Program-made: the position numbers and the translations under genes
Notes under the pieces: generated by a model
Told to the model about the DNA's origin: nothing
What the model saw: only the letters and a program-made list of their open reading frames with translations
Database searches by the model: none
NCBI GenBank assembly: GCA_025938035.1
Contig: JAICQE010000095.1
Coordinates: forward strand, 1 to 16,778
From: Vicinamibacteria bacterium
Lineage (GTDB): Bacteria > Acidobacteriota > Vicinamibacteria > Vicinamibacterales > UBA2999
Direction: 5' to 3'
Length of the DNA stretch: 16,778 bases
Shown here: positions 1 to 7,503 of the stretch, piece after piece
How the letters are laid out: each line of letters begins with the position of its first letter
Numbering within the stretch: position 1 is the stretch's first letter

Positions 1-30
1 TCCTTCGAGTCGGCAGGATTGTTGTCGTAG

Positions 31-50
31 CTTCCGCCTTGAGGCGGAAG
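31..50. repeat. 8-bp perfect hairpin just before the tannase-like gene
   Basis: The arms CTTCCGCC (31-38) and GGCGGAAG (43-50) are perfect inverted repeats around a TTGA loop. The right arm runs into the Shine-Dalgarno sequence of the gene starting at 59, so the hairpin could partly hide that site in the mRNA. Short palindromes of this kind are also common as dispersed intergenic repeats in high-GC soil bacteria, so it may be a repeat rather than a regulator. Positions 1-30 show nothing else I can name. Confidence 0.6.
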
Positions 51-54
51 GAGG
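48..54 (+). promoter_or_regulatory. Strong ribosome binding site for the tannase-like gene
   Basis: AAGGAGG lies four bases before the ATG at 59. It matches the full anti-Shine-Dalgarno core and fixes this start codon. Its first three bases belong to the right arm of the hairpin at 31-50. Confidence 0.75.
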
Positions 55-58
55 CTTT

Positions 59-1585
59 ATGGTCAGCTCACTCGTCGTCATGGCCGCTGCCGCGCTGCTT
101 CAGCAGCCGTGCGACGCACTCAAGACCGTCTCCCTTCCACGAGTCACTATCACGGCGGCGGATCTTGTCGCCGCGGGAGCAACGGCACCGGGCCGAGGAG
201 GCCGTGGCGGACCAGCCTCGACACTGCCAGCGCACTGCAGGGTTGCCGCCACGCTGAAGCCCTCTGCTGACTCGCATATCGAGATGGAGTTGTGGCTGCC
301 GGCGGAGAACTGGAACGGCAAGTTCCTCGCCGTCGGCAACGGCGGCTGGGCAGGCAGCATCTCCTTCGACGCGATGGCCGCCGGACTGCGGCGCGGCTAC
401 GCCACGGCGTCCAACGACACGGGCCACAGGGGCGCGACCGCGCAGTTTGCCGTCGGGCATCCGGAGAAGCTGATCGACTTCGGCTACCGCGCGATGCACG
501 AGATGGCCGTGCACTCCAAGACATTGATCCAGGCCTTCTACAAACGCGGGCCGCAGCTCTCGTACTACCAGGGCTGCTCCACGGGCGGCCGCCAGGGGCT
601 GATGTCGGCACAGCGCTTTCCGGACGACTTCGACGCCATCGTCGCCGGAGCGCCCGTGCACAACATGGTGCACCTCAACGTGTCGCAGGTCGGCATCCAG
701 GTCGAGATGCTGAGGAATCCCGCGCGCCTCGTTCCCGCCGACAAGAAGACGATGTTCGCTAACGCCGTGGTCGCGGCCTGCGATGGACGCGACGGCGTCA
801 AGGACGGCATCATCAGCGAGCCGCGCGCCTGTAAATTCGATCCCGCCGTGCTGGCATGCAAAGCCGCCGACGCGCCCGATTGCCTGACGGCCGCGCAGGT
901 CGAGAATGCGCGCAGCGCCTGGGCGCCTCTCAAGAACCGGAGCGGCGCGGTCGTGTACCCCGGCCGCTCGCCCGGTTTCGAATCCGGCTGGCGCATCCCG
1001 GCGCCAGGCGCGCCGCTGAATCCGCTGTTCACGGACATGCCGCGCTTCATCGGCCGCCAGGATCCGAACTGGGATCCGATGACGTTCGACCTCGAGAAGG
1101 ACCTCGCCCTGGCGCTGAAGAACGGCGGATTCGTCGAAGCGACCGACCCCGACCTATCGAGGTTCAAGGCGCGCGGCGGCAAGCTGCTGCTCTATCACGG
1201 CTGGGCGGATCCCGGCCCCGCACCTGAGAACACCATCAATTACTACGACGCCGTGAACAAGAAGCTGGGAAGCCCCTCGACTCGCCCAGGAGGCTCGCTC
1301 GCGGCGGGCACGCAGGACGACTGGATGCGCCTGTTCCTGATGCCCGGCGTTGCCCACTGCGGTGGCGGCGTCGGCCCGGACCAGGCCGACTTCCTCGGCG
1401 CGATCGAGCGATGGCGCGAGAAGGGCGAGGCGCCGGCGCAGATTATCGCCACGCGTCCTGCGGGCCGCGGCGCTGGAGCTTCGCCGGCGATGTCGCGGCC
1501 GTTGTGCCCGCATCCGCAGGTGGCGCGTTACAAGGGTTCGGGCAGCACGGACGACGCGGCCAGCTTTGCGTGCGTCGCGCCGTGA
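59..1585 (+). CDS. Tannase/feruloyl esterase family protein, probably exported
   Basis: A 508-residue serine hydrolase of the tannase and feruloyl esterase family (alpha/beta hydrolase fold). Known members cleave ester bonds in gallate or hydroxycinnamate esters of plant material; the substrate here cannot be read from sequence. The family's CS-D-HC motif is complete: Cys173-Ser174 in CSTGGRQG, Asp384 in HGWADPGPAP, and His433-Cys434 in GVAHCGGG. The two cysteines are expected to form the disulfide that joins the nucleophile and the histidine. The N-terminus (MVSSLVVMAAAALLQQP) is short and hydrophobic and looks like a signal peptide, which suits a disulfide-bearing secreted or periplasmic enzyme. 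Length is normal for the family. The start is supported by AAGGAGG four bases upstream. The next gene begins 17 bases after the stop, so the two are probably co-transcribed. Confidence 0.88.
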   Translation: MVSSLVVMAAAALLQQPCDALKTVSLPRVTITAADLVAAGATAPGRGGRGGPASTLPAHCRVAATLKPSADSHIEMELWLPAENWNGKFLAVGNGGWAGSISFDAMAAGLRRGYATASNDTGHRGATAQFAVGHPEKLIDFGYRAMHEMAVHSKTLIQAFYKRGPQLSYYQGCSTGGRQGLMSAQRFPDDFDAIVAGAPVHNMVHLNVSQVGIQVEMLRNPARLVPADKKTMFANAVVAACDGRDGVKDGIISEPRACKFDPAVLACKAADAPDCLTAAQVENARSAWAPLKNRSGAVVYPGRSPGFESGWRIPAPGAPLNPLFTDMPRFIGRQDPNWDPMTFDLEKDLALALKNGGFVEATDPDLSRFKARGGKLLLYHGWADPGPAPENTINYYDAVNKKLGSPSTRPGGSLAAGTQDDWMRLFLMPGVAHCGGGVGPDQADFLGAIERWREKGEAPAQIIATRPAGRGAGASPAMSRPLCPHPQVARYKGSGSTDDAASFACVAP

Positions 1586-1602
1586 CGAGGAGGCGTGGAG
1601 AT

Positions 1603-2520
1603 ATGCAGCGAATCGCCATTGCAGTTGCGCTCGTCGGCGTGGTTGCGGTTATCGAGAAACCAGCCGCCCAGCGGAACCCCGTGCGCCAGCCGGAGGCCCG
1701 GAAGACGGGACAGGTATTCAAGGAGTGCCGCAACTGCCCGGAGATGGTGGTGGTTCCGGCCGGCTCGTTCATGATGGGGTCTCCCGCCGGCGAGCCGGAA
1801 CGCCGCGACAACGAGCGCCATCATCGCATCTCAATCCCCAAGGCGTTCGCCATCGGCAAAACCGAGGTGACGTGGGATCAGTGGGAAGCGTGTGTGCGCG
1901 ACCGGTGGTGCGACGGCCCCGGCGTCGAACAGGCGCTGCGAACGAATGCTGACGGCACGCCGAACAAGGCCTTCGTCGACTGGGGTCGCGGGACGAGACC
2001 GGTCGTGGGCCCGAGCTGGTTCGACGCCCAGAACTTTGTTGGCTGGCTGAACTGGAAGACCGGCGCTGATGACGCCTATCGGCTGCCATCCGACGCGGAA
2101 TGGGAGTACGCGGCGCGCGCGGGAACCACGACACCCTATCCGTGGGGCGCCAAACTCGATCACAACTACGGAAACTTCGGTGGCCCCGGACCGGGTCTCG
2201 GTGGCAAGGCCGAGGGTCGCGATACGTGGGACGATCGCACGGCGCCCACCGCTTCGTTCCCGGCCAATGCGTGGGGTCTCCACGATATGCACGGAAACGT
2301 TTTCGAATGGGTCGAGGACTGCTACGAAGCAGACCGCGCGCACGCCCCTGCGGACGGATCAGCGAACAAGGAAGGCAACTGCGCGAACCGGGTCTTCCGT
2401 GACGGCACGTTCCTGAGCAATCCGTACATGCAGCGATCGGCCCGCCGCGGCGCGCCCTACCCGGCCACGCAGCGCGGGCGGAATTACCTGGGCTTCCGTG
2501 TCGCGAAGACGCTGGACTGA
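1603..2520 (+). CDS. Exported FGE-sulfatase (SUMF1) fold protein, catalytic cysteines absent
   Basis: A 305-residue protein of the formylglycine-generating enzyme/SUMF1 fold. Residues 1-22 resemble a signal peptide ending near PAAQ. The domain fills about residues 45-303, with family landmarks VVPAGSFMMGS, EVTWDQWEACV, RLPSDAEWEYAARAG, DMHGNVFEWVEDCY and a terminal NYLGFRVAK. True FGEs oxidise a sulfatase cysteine using two cysteines five residues apart near the C-terminus. Here the matching segment reads FLSNPYMQRSARR, with Ser272 and Gln277 at those positions, so standard FGE chemistry is unlikely. Several other cysteines (CRNC near residue 45, CVRDRWC, and the pair flanking the acidic loop) may form disulfides. 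I chose ATG 1603 because GAGGAGG precedes it and a signal peptide follows; the frame stays open further left inside the tannase-like gene. No sulfatase is nearby. A binding, structural or other role is possible. Confidence 0.82.
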   Translation: MQRIAIAVALVGVVAVIEKPAAQRNPVRQPEARKTGQVFKECRNCPEMVVVPAGSFMMGSPAGEPERRDNERHHRISIPKAFAIGKTEVTWDQWEACVRDRWCDGPGVEQALRTNADGTPNKAFVDWGRGTRPVVGPSWFDAQNFVGWLNWKTGADDAYRLPSDAEWEYAARAGTTTPYPWGAKLDHNYGNFGGPGPGLGGKAEGRDTWDDRTAPTASFPANAWGLHDMHGNVFEWVEDCYEADRAHAPADGSANKEGNCANRVFRDGTFLSNPYMQRSARRGAPYPATQRGRNYLGFRVAKTLD

Positions 2521-2545
2521 CGTCGCCAAAGTCCGACGGTATCAT
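2517..2545 (+). promoter_or_regulatory. Candidate sigma-70-type promoter for the PepSY-like gene
   Basis: CTGACG (2517-2522) and TATCAT (2540-2545) are separated by exactly 17 bases and resemble -35 and -10 boxes. The -35 overlaps the stop codon of the preceding gene. Transcription would begin near 2552, about 28 bases before the GTG at 2580. This is a pattern match only. Confidence 0.4.
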
Positions 2546-2579
2546 TGGTCTCTGTATCGGCAGGTTCGATAATCGATCC

Positions 2580-3076
2580 GTGTTCCGTCATCGTCGAGTC
2601 CTTCCCCGGCGGCTTCTTTCCGCAGCCGTCGTACTCCAGGCAGCGGGCGCCCAGGCCCAGACGCCGGCCCCGCCCGTCCGCACGTGGGCGCAGGCACCTT
2701 CGACCACCGGACCGACGCTTCCGCCGGAAGTGAAGAAGGCATTCGAACAGGCCTATCCGCGGGCCACCATATCGGCAACGGTCCCGCAGCGTGAGGGAAC
2801 CCGCACCCTCTTCCGAATCGACAGCGCGACGCCGGACGCCGCCGGGTGGTGCTCTACGACGCGAAAGGCGCTGTCGTCGAGGTGGCGGAGCAGGTCGAGG
2901 AGCGCGAACTCCCGAAGCCGGTGCTCGCCGCCATCCGTTCGCACCGGCGCGCGATTTACGTCAGCGGGATGAAGGTCACGCGCGGGCGGAACGTCGAGTA
3001 CCGGATCACGGTGCGCGGATCGAGAAGGACGGCGATGGTCGCAAAACCTGACGGAACCGTCGTGAGCTTCGACTGA
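2580..3076 (+). pseudogene. PepSY-like small exported protein, frameshifted
   Basis: Two overlapping frames together make one plausible protein of about 165 residues. The first (GTG at 2580) gives a signal-peptide-like start (RRLLSAAVVLQAAGAQAQ) followed by PPEVKKAFEQAYPRATI and LFRIDSATPDA. Past about 2840 this frame turns into arginine/serine-rich nonsense. The frame one base back continues sensibly with VVLYDAKGAVVEVAEQ, then LPKPVLAAIRSHRRA, ending in KPDGTVVSFD at a TGA (3074-3076). The pattern of an exported beta-strand domain in which a YDAKG-type turn precedes a second helix resembles PepSY-like proteins, which are small periplasmic domains of mostly unknown role. The switch fits loss of one base between about 2830 and 2846. 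It may be a real mutation or an assembly error. No clear ribosome binding site precedes 2580. Confidence 0.6.
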
Positions 3077-3083
3077 AACGGCG

Positions 3084-3371
3084 CTACTCGACGTCCAACT
3101 GGAGGCCTCCGACGAAGCTGGCCATCAGGTTGTAGAGCCACGCGCCGATGAGCGCGCTGAAGAAGCCGATACCGCCGTACAGCAAGGGAATGAAGATGAT
3201 CGACCCGACGCCGATGAGCGCGCCCATTACGCCCATTTCCGGCGTGTCGGTCGCGAATCCGCCCGCCAGCGCCGCCAGTGAGAAGGCGGCGCCGATGACG
3301 AGGCCGAGAAACAGATAGAGAATCCCGGCAATCTTCGCGCAGGAGAGTGGCCCAATCCGGTTGATGACCAT
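3084..3371 (-). CDS. Small membrane protein, DUF3566-like
   Basis: A 95-residue protein with two long hydrophobic segments: about residues 12-38 (IAGILYLFLGLVIGAAFSLA) and 48-82 (GVGSIIFIPLLYGGIGFF and onward). It ends in YNLMASFVGGLQLDVE. The layout of an N-terminal GPLSCAKI, a PLLYGGIGF segment and a terminal YNL..GG.(E/D) resembles DUF3566 transmembrane proteins, whose function is unknown. ATG 3371 is preceded at eight bases by AAGGA, a good ribosome binding site, although the frame is open far upstream inside the next gene. It lies 68 bases downstream of the DUF5916 gene on the same strand with no terminator between, so it may be the last gene of that operon. Its stop is seven bases from the end of the convergent PepSY-like gene. 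Confidence 0.72.
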   Translation of the reverse strand: MVINRIGPLSCAKIAGILYLFLGLVIGAAFSLAALAGGFATDTPEMGVMGALIGVGSIIFIPLLYGGIGFFSALIGAWLYNLMASFVGGLQLDVE

Positions 3372-3439
3372 CGATCCGTCCTTGTCTGGCTGCTGGACGT
3401 ACCAGCTTGGCAGTCGACCGGAGAATAGCAGAGGTTGTT

Positions 3440-5671
3440 CTAGAGACGGAGCGTATAAACGATCTTCGCCGCCGCGCGGCCGTCGAGCGTCCGGAACGAG
3501 CGTCCCTCGGGACGTTCGAACTCCTGCCAGTTCTGCGTGTAGACGAAGAACACGTCGTTGCCGGGCCGCTGGATCCACCGGAAGCGCATCTGCCATCCGA
3601 GCGCGCGGCTCACGTCGTCGTATTGCAGGTTGTTCTGCAGCGACAACCAGGGGCTGACCTGGGTGTTGGCCGTGGCGCGAACCACCGTTGTGGCGAAATC
3701 TCCTTCCGCAAGCCGGAGGATGTTGCGCTGGGTTTCGAAGCCGAGTGACAGGCCGGGCCGCGGGCGCACGCGCAGGTCGATCTGGTATTCGTCGTTCGTG
3801 CCGGAGAAGAACGTGCCGCGGGTCATTTCCGCGCCAACCGAGATCGGATAGCGATCGGACATCGAACCGCCGATCTCGTGCCGCGTGAAGTTGTACGCCG
3901 CACCGGCTGGCAGCGTCACGCCGTCGGAGATCTCGAAGTCGCGTTCGAGCCGTTCGTAGGTCGGGTGCACCTCGTAGACGAACTCGCTGCCGTCCGCGAA
4001 CACCAGCGTCAGCGGCTTCAGCTGTTTCGTCTCGACGATCCGGCGGTTGTCCATGTCGTAGAGAACGTCCCAGTCGATCTCCACCTGCAGCGACTGCAGC
4101 CACGGATGCGCGCCGAACCGCCAGGTGTAGCCGACCTCCGGGTTGTAGCGGCGAATGCCGCGGCGCTGCAGAAAGCCGACCGCGGGGGCGTAGTTCTCCT
4201 GCAGCTCGCGGTAGGAAAAGTCGAAGTAGAACGGATCGTTCGGAAAGGCAAGCCGCGAACCGCGGCCGATGTTGCCATCCTCCTCCGCGCTTGTCGTCCA
4301 CAAAAACCAGTTGCTCCACTCGATCGTCTTCCGGCCGAGGAAGCGCGACGTGCGCAGCACCGAATCGAGGCCGGCCGTCTGCAGCACCTCGGCACCGGCG
4401 AGCCGATCGTCGCGCCGCGTGTAGAGAATCCCGGCATACGATTCCTGGCCGATGCGGCGGCGCACGCGAAGAACACTGAAGTCCGCTCCCGCCTGGCCCT
4501 CCGTCTCGCGCGTCCGCACCTGCAGCGCGCCGATGTCGAACAGGCCGGCCTGGCCCGTCAACTTGGCGCCGAAGTCGATCGGCTGCGGCTGGCCGTCGGC
4601 GAGGCCGATGCGCCTGCTGAAAAACGGGCGCACCGAATCGCCGATCTCGCGCGCGAAGTCGAAGTAGTTCGCGCCCTGCAGGAAGAAATCGCGCTTCTCC
4701 TCGAAGAACAACGGGAACTGCGTCAGGTTGACCTGCCGATCATCGACTTCCGTTTCCGCGAAGTCGGTGTTGACGCTCAACGTGGCCCGCAGCGCCGGCG
4801 TGACGTTGTAGAGCACGTCGATGCCGACATCTCCCGTCGACACCTGTCCCGGCGCCCCGCGGCCCGGCGCGCGGGAGAGATTGCCGACGATGTACGGCTT
4901 GATGTCGAGGCCGAGCCCCTGCGACATGCCGGTGAGGCCGTCGAGCCGGCCGGCGTTCGACATGTTGGCCACGCCTTCGTTGCGCAGGTGGCCCGTCCAC
5001 ACCGTCTCTTCGGCCTTGCGCCGGATCGTGCGCTGGAAGTTGATGCCCCAGGACGTCAGCGCCGGATCGAAGTTGAGCGTGCTGAACGGGATCTCCATCT
5101 CGACGCTCCATCCGTCCGCGCCGCGGCGCACACGAACCATCCAGATGCCGTCCCACGACTGATTCACCGCCGCCCCGAACACCCGCTGCGAGTCGTCGTT
5201 GCTGTTGCTGCTGGCCGAGACCAGCCCGTCGGCGAGCGCACCCAGCGGGTTGGTCTGAAACAGATAGCCGTTGCGGCCGTCCCGGAACGTGTCGAGCGTC
5301 ACGACGAAGCGATCGTCGGCGCCAAACGACTGATCGCGCTGCATCTGATTACCGAGGATGCCCGCGGGATCCGAGTCGTGCAGCGTGGCACCGACGATCA
5401 GCCGGTTGTCGTCATAGAGCACGCGGACGTCCGTACGTTCGGTCGCCGGAAGGCCGTTGTCGGGATCACGTTGCCGGAACCCGGTTGCCGACCCGGCCGT
5501 CTGCCAGGCGGGTTCGTCGAGCATGCCGTCGATTCGGAGCGCAGCAGACGACGGGATGCGGGCTGCCCTGATCGTGGCCGTCGTCGAGGCAGGCTCCTGG
5601 GCCGACGCCTGGAGCGCGCAGGCGAGCAGCCAGCCGAGGCCCGCAAGCACCCGCGGGAAGCGGCCCCTCAC
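3440..5671 (-). CDS. DUF5916 outer-membrane protein with N-terminal CBM9-like domain
   Basis: A 743-residue exported protein. Residues 1-24 form a signal peptide (LAGLGWLLACALQASA, cleavage before QEP). Residues about 35-230 form a carbohydrate-binding-module-9-like beta sandwich, recognisable from RIDGMLDEPAWQTA and a conserved run of aromatic and asparagine residues (YLFQTNPLGA). The DUF5916 part follows, with the hallmark FPLFFEEKRDFFLQGANYFDF at about residues 319-339 and FFSRRIG just after. The rest alternates polar and hydrophobic residues as in an outer-membrane beta barrel and ends in a strand finishing YTLRL. No activity is established for the family; sugar or polymer binding at the cell surface is inferred from the CBM9-like part. 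The GTG start at 5671 overlaps the pepF stop by four bases (GTGA) and has no clear ribosome binding site, so it probably relies on translational coupling. Confidence 0.85.
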   Translation of the reverse strand: MRGRFPRVLAGLGWLLACALQASAQEPASTTATIRAARIPSSAALRIDGMLDEPAWQTAGSATGFRQRDPDNGLPATERTDVRVLYDDNRLIVGATLHDSDPAGILGNQMQRDQSFGADDRFVVTLDTFRDGRNGYLFQTNPLGALADGLVSASSNSNDDSQRVFGAAVNQSWDGIWMVRVRRGADGWSVEMEIPFSTLNFDPALTSWGINFQRTIRRKAEETVWTGHLRNEGVANMSNAGRLDGLTGMSQGLGLDIKPYIVGNLSRAPGRGAPGQVSTGDVGIDVLYNVTPALRATLSVNTDFAETEVDDRQVNLTQFPLFFEEKRDFFLQGANYFDFAREIGDSVRPFFSRRIGLADGQPQPIDFGAKLTGQAGLFDIGALQVRTRETEGQAGADFSVLRVRRRIGQESYAGILYTRRDDRLAGAEVLQTAGLDSVLRTSRFLGRKTIEWSNWFLWTTSAEEDGNIGRGSRLAFPNDPFYFDFSYRELQENYAPAVGFLQRRGIRRYNPEVGYTWRFGAHPWLQSLQVEIDWDVLYDMDNRRIVETKQLKPLTLVFADGSEFVYEVHPTYERLERDFEISDGVTLPAGAAYNFTRHEIGGSMSDRYPISVGAEMTRGTFFSGTNDEYQIDLRVRPRPGLSLGFETQRNILRLAEGDFATTVVRATANTQVSPWLSLQNNLQYDDVSRALGWQMRFRWIQRPGNDVFFVYTQNWQEFERPEGRSFRTLDGRAAAKIVYTLRL

Positions 5672-7503
5672 GACTGCGTCAGTTCGTTTTCGAGCCGGCC
5701 GACGAGCATGCCGAGCTCCTCGGACACGGCGCGCACCGTATCCGGCTGGCTCAAATCGACACCGGCGCGTGCCAGGAGGTTCATCGGATAGTCGCTGCCA
5801 CCCGCCTCGAGCAGCGCGAGGTAGCGGCCAACCGCGTCACCCGATCGCGCACGATCGGTCGAGCGCAGGTCCTGCATCAGCCGCGCGGTCGAGGCGAAGC
5901 ACGTGGCGTATTGATAGACGTAGTACGGCGTGCTGAAAAAATGCGGGATGCGCGCCCAGGTCACCTGCGACAGCTGCTCCTCGTCGATGACGTCGCCGTA
6001 ATAGTCACGGAGCAGCCCGGCGTAGATGGCGTTCAGGACGTCCGCGGTGACCGGCTGATCCTGCTCGACGAGCCGGTGCGCCTGCAGCTCGAAATCGGCA
6101 AACATCACCTGCGTGTAGAACGTGCTGGCGATGCTGTCGATCGCGTGCTGCAGGAGCACGGCGCGCTGGTCGCGGCTGCCGGCGCGTTCGAGCATGTAAT
6201 CGAGGAACAGCGCCTCGCTCAGCGTCGACGGCACTTCGGCGACGAAGATGGTGTATCCGGCATAGACGAACGGCTGCGTCCTGTGCGACAGCAGCGTATG
6301 CATCGAGTGCCCCATCTCGTGCGCGAGCGTGAACACGGCGTCGAGCGTCTCGTTGTAATTCAGCAGCATGTACGGGTGCGACCCGTATACCGGCGCGGAG
6401 TACGCGCCGCTGCGCTTGCCGGCATTCTCGAAGACATCGATCCATCGCCCGTCGAACGCCTCGCGGACGCGCCGCTGATACTCGTTCCCCAGCGGCGCCA
6501 CCGAATCGGCGATCCACGACCCGACGTCGTCGTACGGATAGCGGGCATCGTGCTCGACGAGTGGAACGAAGATGTCGAACAGCTGATAGCGGTCCAGGCC
6601 GAGGACGCGGCGGCGCAGCCGGTGATACCGCCGCAGCGGCTCGACGCTCTGTTTGGCGACGGCGATGAGGTTCTCGACGACCGATGTCGGAATGTTGTTG
6701 CCGTGGAGCGCCGCGTCCAGCGTGCTCTCGTAGCCGCGGGCGCGGGCGTGAAACCAGTCGCGCTGCAGGACGCCATTGTAGAGAGCGGCGTAGGTGTTCT
6801 GGCTGTCGGCATACGCCTGGTGGAAGGCCCGGTACGCCGTCGCCCGGTCCTCCTGCCGGCGATTGGTTTCGAGGAGCGCCCGGTACTGCCCGTAGCTGAG
6901 CGTCACCCGCTCCCCTGTCGTCAGGGTGATCGCCGGGAACTTCATGTCCGCGGTTGTCAGCGCGGAATAGCTGTCATACGGGACGCTGTTGAAACGGCCC
7001 GAATACGAGAGCAGCCGCTCGCCGCGCTCGTCGAGCACGTGCTCCTGCTCATGAAACAGGCTTTCGATCGCAAACCGGTAGACGGCGAGCGCCTCGTTCC
7101 CGGCCATCCACGTCCGAATCGTGTCGAGCGGGATGGCCAGCAGTTCCGGGTTGAACCACGAGCTCGCCTGCTGCTGGCGGGCGAACAGGATCTGCACCTG
7201 CTGCCGGCGCGCGTTGATGTCGTTGTCGCGCTGGTCCTGGTCGTAGTGGAGCGAGGCGTAGTACCAGACGCGATAGCTGAGCGCGCCCATCTCGTCCATC
7301 GCAGTGAACGCGGACAAAAGCGCCTCGGGCCCCTTCGCCAGCGTGCCGCGGAAGTGCATGAAGGCGGTAATCGCGGCGTCGAGCTGCGCGTAGCTCTCGG
7401 ACCAGGTGTCCCAGTCGGCGCAGATGGCGCTGAGATCCCACGTGTAGCGGGCAGGGATATCGTCGCGCGCGGGCAGGTTGCCGGGTTCGGGACGGTAGGT
7501 CAT
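5668..7503 (-). CDS. pepF: Oligoendopeptidase F (M3 family zinc metallopeptidase)
   Basis: A 611-residue cytoplasmic metallopeptidase that cuts short peptides, contributing to peptide turnover. The zinc site is intact: HEMGH at residues 395-399 (ligands His395 and His399, catalytic Glu396), with Glu423 in FVAEVPS as the third ligand, 24 residues after the second histidine, as in the M3 family. Other family landmarks are the N-terminal TWDLSAIC, the middle SGAYSAPVYGSHPYMLLNYN, which lines the active site, and the C-terminal YVYQYATCFASTARLM. Length is normal for PepF (about 600 residues) and no signal peptide is present. ATG 7503 overlaps the thrC stop as ATGA and the gene's own stop overlaps the DUF5916 start as GTGA, placing it in the centre of a coupled operon. 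No clear ribosome binding site precedes it. Confidence 0.93.
   Translation of the reverse strand: MTYRPEPGNLPARDDIPARYTWDLSAICADWDTWSESYAQLDAAITAFMHFRGTLAKGPEALLSAFTAMDEMGALSYRVWYYASLHYDQDQRDNDINARRQQVQILFARQQQASSWFNPELLAIPLDTIRTWMAGNEALAVYRFAIESLFHEQEHVLDERGERLLSYSGRFNSVPYDSYSALTTADMKFPAITLTTGERVTLSYGQYRALLETNRRQEDRATAYRAFHQAYADSQNTYAALYNGVLQRDWFHARARGYESTLDAALHGNNIPTSVVENLIAVAKQSVEPLRRYHRLRRRVLGLDRYQLFDIFVPLVEHDARYPYDDVGSWIADSVAPLGNEYQRRVREAFDGRWIDVFENAGKRSGAYSAPVYGSHPYMLLNYNETLDAVFTLAHEMGHSMHTLLSHRTQPFVYAGYTIFVAEVPSTLSEALFLDYMLERAGSRDQRAVLLQHAIDSIASTFYTQVMFADFELQAHRLVEQDQPVTADVLNAIYAGLLRDYYGDVIDEEQLSQVTWARIPHFFSTPYYVYQYATCFASTARLMQDLRSTDRARSGDAVGRYLALLEAGGSDYPMNLLARAGVDLSQPDTVRAVSEELGMLVGRLENELTQS

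Noticed and set aside
2825..2850. Programmed -1 frameshifting in the PepSY-like gene
   Set aside because: There is no slippery heptamer of the X XXY YYZ type at the junction and no obvious downstream pseudoknot, so a mutation or sequence error is simpler.
3372..4319. Long N-terminal extension of the DUF3566-like membrane protein
   Set aside because: It overlaps the DUF5916 coding region in another frame and is Arg-rich nonsense; ATG 3371 has a good ribosome binding site.
3878..5791. A 637-codon open frame on the plus strand
   Set aside because: It lies opposite the well-supported DUF5916 gene and encodes an Arg/Ala/Val-rich sequence without recognisable motifs. It is an antisense shadow caused by high GC at third codon positions.
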